Below the pieces are notes generated by a model, which had not been told where the DNA came from, did no database searches, and worked only from the letters and a program-made list of their open reading frames with translations. Below, piece by piece: positions 1 to 5,142 of a stretch of DNA of 6,597 bases (position 1 is its first letter; the number at the start of each line of letters is the position of its first letter). Source of the stretch: JAUZPB01 sp050262615 (GTDB lineage Bacteria; Bacteroidota; Ignavibacteria; Ignavibacteriales; SURF-24); NCBI GenBank assembly GCA_050262615.1, contig JBLNEL010000562.1:1-6597 (forward strand). Reading direction: 5' to 3'. The translations under genes were made by a program, and so were the position numbers.

Positions 1-74
1 AGGTTATGAATAACAAAAAAAGTCTTACAGCAGAGTATTTAAAAAAAGAGATGATAAAACAACTAGCTGGCTAA
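1..74 (+). CDS. C-terminal end of an upstream gene, probably UvrA (excinuclease ABC subunit A)
   Basis: An open frame enters from the left edge (frame of base 3) and stops at TAA 72-74. The visible peptide reads about VMNNKKSLTAEYLKKEM and then six more residues. The preceding partial codon ends in AG, so the residue before V is E, K or Q. This resembles the extreme C-terminus of UvrA proteins, which typically end with a pattern like 'EEV-x-N-x-x-S-x-T-G-x-Y-L-K' after the last ABC domain. UvrA is the DNA-damage recognition ATPase of nucleotide excision repair and acts in the cytoplasm. Only about 23 residues are visible and no catalytic motif falls inside the window, so the call rests on this short tail alone. 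A different protein with a similar tail is possible. The long hairpin starting about 20 bp downstream fits a 3' end here. Confidence 0.5.
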   Translation, partial: VMNNKKSLTAEYLKKEMIKQLAG

Positions 75-92
75 GCTATAAACAGTCTTAAT

Positions 93-206
93 AAAAGGGG
101 CTGTCTGAGAAACCTGGTTTAACGAGTAATTCTGTAAAGTTCTATACATGAATTGGATTCATGCAGATTATTCTCACAAATTCTGGTTTTTCAGGCAGCC
201 CTTTTG
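93..206 (+). terminator. Long nested hairpin, probable terminator or small inverted-repeat (MITE-like) element
   Basis: Bases 94-114 pair with 185-205 over 21 consecutive positions without a mismatch if three G-U wobbles are allowed (97/202, 104/195, 109/190). The right arm ends in CCCTTTTGTT, giving a U-rich tail as in an intrinsic terminator. The interior is structured too: 147-153 pairs perfectly with 157-163 around a TGG triloop, and 124-134 can pair with 164-173 with one bulge. All three wobbles are G-U in the rightward transcript but would be C-A mismatches in the leftward one, so the fold favours rightward RNA. It lies 19 bp after the upstream stop codon, so ending that transcript is the simplest role. 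The roughly 70-nt interior is unusually long for a plain terminator, and a mobile or dispersed inverted-repeat element is the main alternative. Confidence 0.55.
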
Positions 207-253
207 TTATATTTACAATTATTAATTTTAATATTTACTATTTGCCGAATAGT

Positions 254-267
254 ATTTCTATAGAAAT
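254..267. repeat. Perfect 14-bp palindrome upstream of the RDD gene
   Basis: ATTTCTATAGAAAT is a perfect palindrome 15 bp before the ribosome binding site of the zinc-ribbon/RDD gene. It could be an operator for that gene. In such an AT-rich stretch a chance palindrome of this length is not improbable. The rest of 207-282 is AT-rich, and I see no convincing -35/-10 pair in it. Confidence 0.25.
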
Positions 268-282
268 TGCATAACTTAAGCT

Positions 283-288
283 AAGGAG
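283..288 (+). promoter_or_regulatory. Ribosome binding site of the zinc-ribbon/RDD gene
   Basis: AAGGAG ends at 288, directly before an ATG at 289 and six bases before an in-frame ATG at 295. The spacing argues for initiation at the second ATG. Confidence 0.7.
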
Positions 289-294
289 ATGAAG

Positions 295-972
295 ATGGTC
301 AAATGTCCTAACTGCAATTATGAAGCCGAGGCAGAATTCAGATTTTGTCCTATGTGTGGGTATGCGTTTTCAGAAGTAAAGACAGAGAATACCGGTGCTC
401 CGCCAGCAAATGAAAATACAAAAAAATATACCAGTCCTGAAGTAAACAAGCCGTACAAGATAGTAAATGGGTTATATGAATATCCTAAAGCTCCGTTAGG
501 CAAAAGGTTTGCAGCTTACCTTATTGATGGACTGATCCTTTTTGCATTGTCGCTTCCCTCAATAGTTTTGTTTTCAATCGGGGCATTAATGAATCCTGAT
601 CCAGATGCCTTTGAAAATGGTGACTTTTCCGGAATAAACATAGTGGGAGGAATGGTATGGTTATGGGGATTATTCCTTCTTATAATTCCTTCAATTTATT
701 ACTTCATAAAAGATGGGCTTAAGAATGGGCAAAGCTACGGCAAGAGAATGTTTGGACTGATGGTTATTGATATTCAGAAAAACCTGCCATGTTCAAAAGG
801 GAAATCTGCTTTCAGGAATCTGATCTCCTCACTTATAGTTGCCATGCCATTTATTAATATTCTCACTTTCTGGATAGAGCCGATAATGGTACTTGTCAGA
901 ACCGACGGGAAAAAAGCCGCCGATATGGTTGCAAGCTGTCAGGTTATTGATGCTGGAGACTATGCTAAATAA
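295..972 (+). CDS. Zinc-ribbon + RDD-family integral membrane protein
   Basis: The function of this protein is unknown. RDD proteins are a broad family of inner-membrane proteins; a few are linked to ion or solute transport, but most are uncharacterised. Start choice: ATG at 289 abuts the ribosome binding site AAGGAG (283-288) with no spacing, whereas ATG at 295 has an ideal 6-nt spacing. I therefore prefer 295, giving 225 residues. Residues 4-22 form a zinc ribbon with two CxxC pairs (CPNC and CPMC) 10 residues apart, probably cytoplasmic. A polar linker follows to about residue 65. The RDD domain starts with GKRFAAYLIDG (conserved R and D) and has hydrophobic segments at about 71-99, 117-138 and 176-201. 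Between them lies GQSYGKRMFGLMVID, the usual G-x-x-GK-x-x-x-G-L-x-V pattern, and near the end comes DGKKAADMVASCQVID, another family hallmark. It converges on the metal-transport operon, so a shared transcript is unlikely. Confidence 0.85.
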   Translation: MVKCPNCNYEAEAEFRFCPMCGYAFSEVKTENTGAPPANENTKKYTSPEVNKPYKIVNGLYEYPKAPLGKRFAAYLIDGLILFALSLPSIVLFSIGALMNPDPDAFENGDFSGINIVGGMVWLWGLFLLIIPSIYYFIKDGLKNGQSYGKRMFGLMVIDIQKNLPCSKGKSAFRNLISSLIVAMPFINILTFWIEPIMVLVRTDGKKAADMVASCQVIDAGDYAK

Positions 973-1083
973 AAGTTTTGTTGATCTTCTCTTGAACATT
1001 TTAACGGTTTTGCTGCTATCGCTGCCAGAATTTCGGGCTCAATTATAATAAAGAGCAACAGACCTAAGAAAAGGAAGATCCAA
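973..1083. other. Convergent intergenic gap without a clear gene or terminator
   Basis: This stretch of 111 bp lies between the ends of the RDD gene and the permease gene. I find no strong hairpin followed by a T-run on either strand. GATCTTC at 983-989 and GAAGATC at 1074-1080 are inverted copies flanking most of the gap, but they are 84 bp apart. On the minus strand an open frame of 42 codons (1088-960) would encode a hydrophobic segment and a polar tail. It has no ATG or GTG start, so I do not call it a gene. Confidence 0.5.
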
Positions 1084-1962
1084 TCAGATTAATGTTCTTT
1101 TTGTAACATATGATATAATAAAAAGCAGAAATGCAACAGCGACAGCCATTGGTCCGCTTGAAAAGTCATATTTAAATGCAAGGAATAAAGACAATGGAGG
1201 GACAGCTGTTCCAATAATCAGTGCAATCAGGAATACCTGCCAGACCTTTCTGCCAAGAAGAATACCAATTGACGAGGGAATTATCAAATAAGCAAAAGCA
1301 AATACATCGCCTACAAAACGTGTAGTAAGTGAGATACCGATTCCGACAAACAGGTAAAAGAACAGAAGCCAGGTCTGTGCATTTAATCCATGGGCACTAG
1401 CGCTTTCAGGGTCAAAAGTAACAAATTTCAGCTGTTTGCTAAATATAGTAAAGACAGCAACAGTAAAAATCATTATTACCAGAAGAGTATAAAATTCCTT
1501 TGCTCCGATGAACAAGATATCTCCTTTAAGTATCGATTCGATTTCGGAGACTTCAGCCACCGGACTTTTCTGTATGAACATGATCCGCGCGGCAGTAGCT
1601 ATGACAAATATAATCCCCAGTATACCATCCTGTGTTAAAAATTTCTGTGTGTAAGTCTGAGAGAAAATCAAGACGGCAATAACTGCAAATAACAATGAAA
1701 AGAATGTTGGTTCAAAATGGTGCATAAAAGAATTCTCTGAGAGAGTAATTCCGAACAGGGAAGAGATAAGAGTTTCGAGATTCAGTAAATGGAGAAATGA
1801 GAATGCAACACCAGCTATTGAAACCTCAGTTAATACTGCACCTAAAAACACCACCCTTTGAGATGTCACAAAGATGCCAAGAAATGCACAAATTGCACCA
1901 GCAAGTATACTTCCCATTACTGCATAGGGAAATAATTCAATTAACTGTTTAAGGATATCCAA
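1084..1962 (-). CDS. Zinc/manganese ABC transporter permease (ABC-3 family, ZnuB/MntB/TroC type)
   Basis: This is the membrane-spanning subunit that, as a dimer with the ATPase encoded just upstream, moves Zn2+ or Mn2+ from the periplasmic binding protein into the cytoplasm. The 292 residues show about eight hydrophobic segments (roughly 11-32, 38-60, 86-101, 112-131, 151-174, 196-212, 216-260 in two helices, 270-287). ABC-3 landmarks include QDGILGIIFVIATAAR (111-126), FDPESASAHGL (183-193), FVGDVFAFAYLIIPSSIG (216-233) and the SSGPMAVAVAFLLF ending (268-281). Start: the frame begins at TTG 1962, five bases after the ATPase stop, with AGGGA nine bases upstream inside the ATPase's last codons. 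The next ATG (residue 16) would remove part of helix 1, so TTG is preferred and translational coupling is likely. Oddity: the usual D-x-x-x-H motif of the second helix is replaced by GAVLTEVSIAG (residues 41-51). Zn versus Mn cannot be settled from this subunit. Confidence 0.9.
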   Translation of the reverse strand: MDILKQLIELFPYAVMGSILAGAICAFLGIFVTSQRVVFLGAVLTEVSIAGVAFSFLHLLNLETLISSLFGITLSENSFMHHFEPTFFSLLFAVIAVLIFSQTYTQKFLTQDGILGIIFVIATAARIMFIQKSPVAEVSEIESILKGDILFIGAKEFYTLLVIMIFTVAVFTIFSKQLKFVTFDPESASAHGLNAQTWLLFFYLFVGIGISLTTRFVGDVFAFAYLIIPSSIGILLGRKVWQVFLIALIIGTAVPPLSLFLAFKYDFSSGPMAVAVAFLLFIISYVTKRTLI

Positions 1963-1967
1963 CGGTT

Positions 1968-2717
1968 TTATTCCCTGTGTTTTGATGTAATGATATATTC
2001 CCGGTCGACTTTAGTCACAAGAAAATTACTTGAATATGTTTTCTTCAGATTTTCTTCTGAAAGAACATCCTCTACGTTACCAGCCTGGAAAAAGTTCTTT
2101 TCAAGCAGGACGAGTCTTTTCGCGATATTCGCAACATCGCTTAATAAATGGCTGACAAGAATAATTGTCAGTTTCTGTTCATCGTGAAGTTTAGAGATCA
2201 GATCCAGCAGTGTATAATGTGATGGTGTATCCATGCCATTTGTAGGTTCATCAAGAATAAGTATTTTAGGCTGAACTGCAAGCGATCGTGCTATCAGGGT
2301 TCTCTGACGCTGTCCGCCGGACAGGCTGTTATAATTATAATCTTTAAGATCAAGTATTCCGACATTATTCAGGCAATCGTTTACTATTATTTCATCTTTT
2401 TTTTCCGGCCTGCCAAAAAATTTCATAAGTGAATACCGGCCCATCATGACAACATCATGTACAGTATATGGCAGAAGCGGTTGAACAGTATCTCTCTGAG
2501 GAACGTATCCGAATCTCAGGTTTTCTTTTTCTATTTTGCCGTTTAACGGTTTTAATGATCCAAGCAGAGTCTTAAGAAGAGTGGTTTTCCCGGCTCCATT
2601 AGGTCCCACAATCCCAATAAAGTCGTTGTCATAAATTGAGAGTGAAATTCCACTGAGAATTATTTTCTTCCCATAACCGATTGAAACATTGTTTAATTTA
2701 ACAATCTCTTGTGTCAT
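1968..2717 (-). CDS. Zinc/manganese ABC transporter ATP-binding protein (ZnuC/MntA/TroB type)
   Basis: This cytoplasmic ATPase powers the metal importer. All canonical ABC motifs are intact in its 249 residues: Walker A GPNGAGKTT (38-46), Q-loop at Q74 in YVPQR, signature LSGGQ (132-136), Walker B ILILDEP (152-158), D-loop NGMD (160-163) and switch histidine H190 in VSHLL. The segment VPQRDTVQPLLPYTVHDVVMMGRY (given here only as residues 72-95 with key Q74 and the V-x-D-V-V-x-x-G-R pattern) is characteristic of metal-chelate importers of the ZnuC/MntA group. The ATG at 2717 lies 29 bp after the binding-protein stop; the site before it is weak (GGGAAA). The gene ends 5 bp before the permease start, consistent with one transcript. 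Family assignment is firm because it sits between a ZnuA-like gene and an ABC-3 permease; the metal is not determined by the ATPase. Confidence 0.93.
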   Translation of the reverse strand: MTQEIVKLNNVSIGYGKKIILSGISLSIYDNDFIGIVGPNGAGKTTLLKTLLGSLKPLNGKIEKENLRFGYVPQRDTVQPLLPYTVHDVVMMGRYSLMKFFGRPEKKDEIIVNDCLNNVGILDLKDYNYNSLSGGQRQRTLIARSLAVQPKILILDEPTNGMDTPSHYTLLDLISKLHDEQKLTIILVSHLLSDVANIAKRLVLLEKNFFQAGNVEDVLSEENLKKTYSSNFLVTKVDREYIITSKHRE

Positions 2718-2746
2718 TTTACGATTTCCCGGGGGTATAGGTTAAA

Positions 2747-3631
2747 TCAAGTTGTTTTTACAAGCTGAGATATAATATTATCCATCATTTGGATATATGA
2801 ATTTACGCCCTGAATACCGTAAACAGCTGTTGGGACTTTTATTACTTTTACTCCTGTTGCATTCGCTATCTGATTTGGAGCGTTATCGCTATAAAAATTT
2901 TCCATCATGATGTAGCGGACGTTATTTGATTTTATAATCTTATAGAGTTCGGCATTATGTGAAGGTGTTGGAGCGATGCCTGGTTTAGGTTCTACGTAAC
3001 CTGCTATTTTGAGTCCGTACCGCTCAGCAAAATAAATCCAGCTTGCATGAAAGAAGACAATTGACTTACCCTTCAAAGGCTCCATTTTCTTAGTCCACTC
3101 ATCTATTTTTGTTTTCAATCTAGCTGAATAATCATCCAGATTCTTTTTAAAAAAAGGCTCATCCTTTGGGGACTGATTTGAAAGGGCTGTATAAATCTCA
3201 TTTGCCATAATCAGCGCATTAGCCGGATCCAACCAATAGTGAGGATTTCCATATGGGTGCACATCGCCAAGGCTTGCATCAATTTTGCCTGCGGGGACTT
3301 CCTTCTTCCTGATATCATTTGAAAGGTCTATTACTTTAAGTTTTTCATTCCTTGATCCGTCGATAAGCTGTTGTGCCCATAGTTCAAGTCCCATTCCTAT
3401 CTTAAAGAATAGGTCAGCGTTACGCAATTTCACCATATATTTCGGCATTACCTCCAGAAAATGCGGATCCTGGTCTCCCCGGCATAAATAATCTGCCTGA
3501 ACTTTTTCTTTCCCGATCTCTTTGACTATATCATATATTACTGTAGTGGTTGTGACTGCCTTAATATCAGCAAACAGGTAATGAGCAGAAAAAAATAAAA
3601 ACATTACTATCGATAAAACCATCTTACTCAT
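2747..3631 (-). CDS. Periplasmic zinc/manganese-binding protein of ABC importer (ZnuA/TroA, cluster A-I)
   Basis: This protein captures the metal ion in the periplasm and delivers it to the permease. It has 294 residues. A signal peptide covers about 1-21 (charged start, hydrophobic core VLSIVMFLFFSA, likely cleavage near FA/DIK) and has no lipobox cysteine, so the protein is soluble and periplasmic. The three expected metal histidines are visible: H57 in QDPHFLE, H131 in GNPHYWLDP and H195 in FFHASWIYFAERYGL. EPKPGIAPTPSHNAEL (214-229) and MMENFYS (242-248) match the C-terminal lobe of the family. Oddities: there is no histidine-rich loop (only H125 between 110 and 130), and the region that usually carries the acidic fourth ligand reads VPTAVYG (266-272). 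These features suggest a subgroup distinct from classical ZnuA. The ATG at 3631 is preceded by AGAGG with 8-nt spacing. Zn versus Mn is unresolved, although three histidines lean to Zn. Confidence 0.9.
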   Translation of the reverse strand: MSKMVLSIVMFLFFSAHYLFADIKAVTTTTVIYDIVKEIGKEKVQADYLCRGDQDPHFLEVMPKYMVKLRNADLFFKIGMGLELWAQQLIDGSRNEKLKVIDLSNDIRKKEVPAGKIDASLGDVHPYGNPHYWLDPANALIMANEIYTALSNQSPKDEPFFKKNLDDYSARLKTKIDEWTKKMEPLKGKSIVFFHASWIYFAERYGLKIAGYVEPKPGIAPTPSHNAELYKIIKSNNVRYIMMENFYSDNAPNQIANATGVKVIKVPTAVYGIQGVNSYIQMMDNIISQLVKTT

Positions 3632-3639
3632 TTTATATA

Positions 3640-3644
3640 CCTCT
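3640..3644 (-). promoter_or_regulatory. Ribosome binding site of the metal-binding protein gene
   Basis: On the minus strand AGAGG lies 8 bases before the ATG at 3631, in the 46-bp gap after the barrel gene. It supports this ATG over the internal ATG at residue 4. Confidence 0.6.
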
Positions 3645-3677
3645 TATTCTTTTGGTCAAATATCAGATGTTCCATAT

Positions 3678-4868
3678 CTAAAACGGATGTGCTTTATGAG
3701 GGCCCAGAGAAAAAAGTAACTGTAAAGTAATTGTAGTCTGACTATCAGCTGAGAGATTATCTGGCAGGCTGAAGAACAAGTGTTGTGCACCTAATCTAAG
3801 AGCTAGTGTTTCTTCGACGGGATAGTATCCGATCCATTCAGAAATGCCATGAGTTTTATTTCTGTCGTCGTTTGAAAGTGTATTATATGATGGAGCTTCC
3901 CCGGGCAGTCCATAAGTAAAATCATACTTAGCCCCAAGGCTGAAGATTTTGCTAAAACGGTAATCAAAATAAATTACTGAGCCTATTGTAGTGATCTGGT
4001 TAACCGCATCGATATATCGGTTCTCGGCAATAAAATTTCTGCGGAAGACATCACGATGATTCAGCAAAACTTCACCCTGAAGTGTCAATGAAGTATATGA
4101 ATCAGGTTTATATTTAAACTTAAAATCTATTCCACCATAAGTATAGTAGAGCGATTTATTATTGAATTCTGAAGGATTAAGAGTTGAAACAATGTTGGTT
4201 TTTGCATGTACACCGAAAGATCCGCTCATTCCCACTTCAAGGTCAGAGTAATCGCTGATATTAAAAAAAGAACCTAACCTTCCGGCAAACACCGGAGAAT
4301 TTCCTCTTAGAGCTCTAATACTCTCAGGGTCATCTGGAATAGCTGCTTCCGATTTCCCGATTGCATCGCCTTTAAATATACCAAGGTCCAGATTTGTGTA
4401 GATATCTCCAGTAGGTAATAAAAAGCTTAAGTTTAATCCTATATCATTAAATCCTTCGTCACCAAAATATATCTGATGAAACAATGGTCTTTCAAGGAAC
4501 GGCCATGCATGGGGATGGAGCGTATTAATTTTTCCAAAACCGACAAGAAATTTTCCAGCTTTAAGCTGAATATCCAATGGGAGTCCCCTAAGGACTTCGG
4601 CATAAAGCTCTTCGATTGAAAATTTATTTTCTTCATAAGAAACCACCCCGGCGGCTCTGGCAAAAGGATTCAAATAACCATCTACAAATAATTCCATAGC
4701 AGGATTGTCAAAAATAAGCTTTTTATAATCCGGTGAATCCTTTATGAAGTTAGAAAAGGTATTAAAAGAACCTATTAAACTGATATCAGGATTGACGCTG
4801 GACTGAGACCTTATTGTTCCGTTTAGGAATAAAGTGAGAAAAAATATTAATAATGCCGCACTTTTCAT
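3678..4868 (-). CDS. Putative outer-membrane beta-barrel protein, first gene of the metal-uptake operon
   Basis: I do not recognise a characterised homologue. The 396 residues begin with a signal peptide (about 1-21, hydrophobic core LLIFFLTLFLNG, ending near RSQ). The rest alternates polar and aromatic/hydrophobic residues in strand-like stretches with Gly/Asn turns and ends in a phenylalanine, as outer-membrane barrels do. After the signal comes NPDISLIGSF (27-36), which I recall as the opening of a family of uncharacterised bacterial barrel proteins. Striking motifs are AGKFLVGFGKINTLHPHAWP (104-123, H118 and H120), ERPLFHQIYFGDEG (126-139, H131) and a C-terminal GPHKAHPF (389-396). I see no TonB box or plug domain. 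It starts at ATG 4868 behind GAGGG (4875-4879, 6-nt spacing) and sits 46 bp before the metal-binding-protein gene, so it is probably co-transcribed. A role in outer-membrane passage of Zn2+ or Mn2+ is inferred from position and histidines only; a general porin is the main alternative. Confidence 0.75.
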   Translation of the reverse strand: MKSAALLIFFLTLFLNGTIRSQSSVNPDISLIGSFNTFSNFIKDSPDYKKLIFDNPAMELFVDGYLNPFARAAGVVSYEENKFSIEELYAEVLRGLPLDIQLKAGKFLVGFGKINTLHPHAWPFLERPLFHQIYFGDEGFNDIGLNLSFLLPTGDIYTNLDLGIFKGDAIGKSEAAIPDDPESIRALRGNSPVFAGRLGSFFNISDYSDLEVGMSGSFGVHAKTNIVSTLNPSEFNNKSLYYTYGGIDFKFKYKPDSYTSLTLQGEVLLNHRDVFRRNFIAENRYIDAVNQITTIGSVIYFDYRFSKIFSLGAKYDFTYGLPGEAPSYNTLSNDDRNKTHGISEWIGYYPVEETLALRLGAQHLFFSLPDNLSADSQTTITLQLLFSLGPHKAHPF

Positions 4869-4874
4869 TATATA

Positions 4875-4879
4875 CCCTC
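4875..4879 (-). promoter_or_regulatory. Ribosome binding site of the barrel gene
   Basis: On the minus strand GAGGG lies 6 bases before the ATG at 4868, a normal spacing that fixes the start of the first operon gene. Confidence 0.65.
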
Positions 4880-4936
4880 AGTAATTAGAGCTTGTAGCAG
4901 ATCAGACTTTAGAAAACTAGTCATATGCTAAATAAT

Positions 4937-4963
4937 CTTGTAATAAAAATTGTTAATTGCAAG
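4937..4963. repeat. Inverted repeat CTTGTAAT-N11-ATTGCAAG, candidate operator
   Basis: The two 8-bp arms (4937-4944 and 4956-4963) match at 7 of 8 positions as inverted copies and are separated by 11 bp, so the arm centres are about two helical turns apart. It lies 69-95 bp upstream of the barrel start codon, a suitable place for a repressor or activator of the metal operon. It does not match the Zur or Fur consensus sequences I know. Confidence 0.3.
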
Positions 4964-5014
4964 AAAATAAACTTCAGGGCGCAATCACTCAAAATAAACT
5001 CTATCAAAATAAAC
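4964..5014. repeat. Three direct copies of AAAATAAAC
   Basis: The 9-mer occurs at 4964-4972, 4991-4999 and 5006-5014. The last two are extended to TCAAAATAAAC and are spaced exactly 15 bp apart; a degenerate AAAATATTC follows 15 bp later at 5021. It could be a regulator-binding array, but low complexity of AT-rich DNA is a real alternative. Confidence 0.25.
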
Positions 5015-5017
5015 ACT

Positions 5018-5052
5018 GTTAAAATATTCTATCAGCCTATATTGATTTTAAC
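5018..5052. repeat. Perfect inverted repeat GTTAAAAT-N19-ATTTTAAC
   Basis: The arms at 5018-5025 and 5045-5052 are perfect 8-bp inverted copies with a 19-bp spacer, about 90-125 bp upstream of the acs start codon. The spacer is too long and the stem too AT-rich for a good terminator, so a protein-binding site is more likely if it is real. Confidence 0.25.
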
Positions 5053-5130
5053 TAAAGCAAGCGCTAACTTGTTTCAAAGTGCCAACATACGCCGGGGAAC
5101 AATAAAAAACTATATAATCGTTTTTATAAA

Positions 5131-5137
5131 AGGAGGG
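5131..5137 (+). promoter_or_regulatory. Strong ribosome binding site of acs
   Basis: AGGAGGG is close to a perfect anti-Shine-Dalgarno match, 5 bases before ATG 5143. It decides the acs start and is the clearest such site in the window. Confidence 0.8.
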
Positions 5138-5142
5138 TCAGT

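Larger units (their letters stand above)
4869..5142. promoter_or_regulatory. Divergent regulatory region between the metal operon and acs
   Basis: These 274 bp separate the start of the leftward operon (4868) and the start of the rightward acs gene (5143), so both promoters should lie here. It is very AT-rich and contains inverted repeats at 4937-4963, 5018-5052 and 5058-5071 and three copies of AAAATAAAC at 4964-5014. A TATAAT at 5113-5118 upstream of acs has no matching -35 hexamer at the usual distance. I could not match any repeat to a known Zur, Fur or MntR consensus. An open frame on the plus strand (from 4925) overlaps acs out of frame and is not a gene. Confidence 0.6.

Noticed and set aside
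318..503. Minus-strand frame inside the RDD gene
   Set aside because: It is antisense to the zinc ribbon and linker, whose CxxC pairs show that the plus frame is the real one.
1390..1638. Plus-strand frames inside the permease, ATPase and binding-protein genes (also 1990-2187 and 3285-3491)
   Set aside because: They are antisense to genes with complete family motifs and lack ribosome binding sites and recognisable domains.
4439..4663. Second minus-strand frame inside the barrel gene
   Set aside because: It overlaps the barrel frame out of phase. The barrel frame is continuous with a signal peptide and a ribosome binding site, so no frameshift or extra gene is needed.
4964..5014. AAAATAAAC copies as a CRISPR array or replication iterons
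   Set aside because: Units are only 9-11 bp, the spacing is irregular between the first two, and there is no cas or replication gene nearby.
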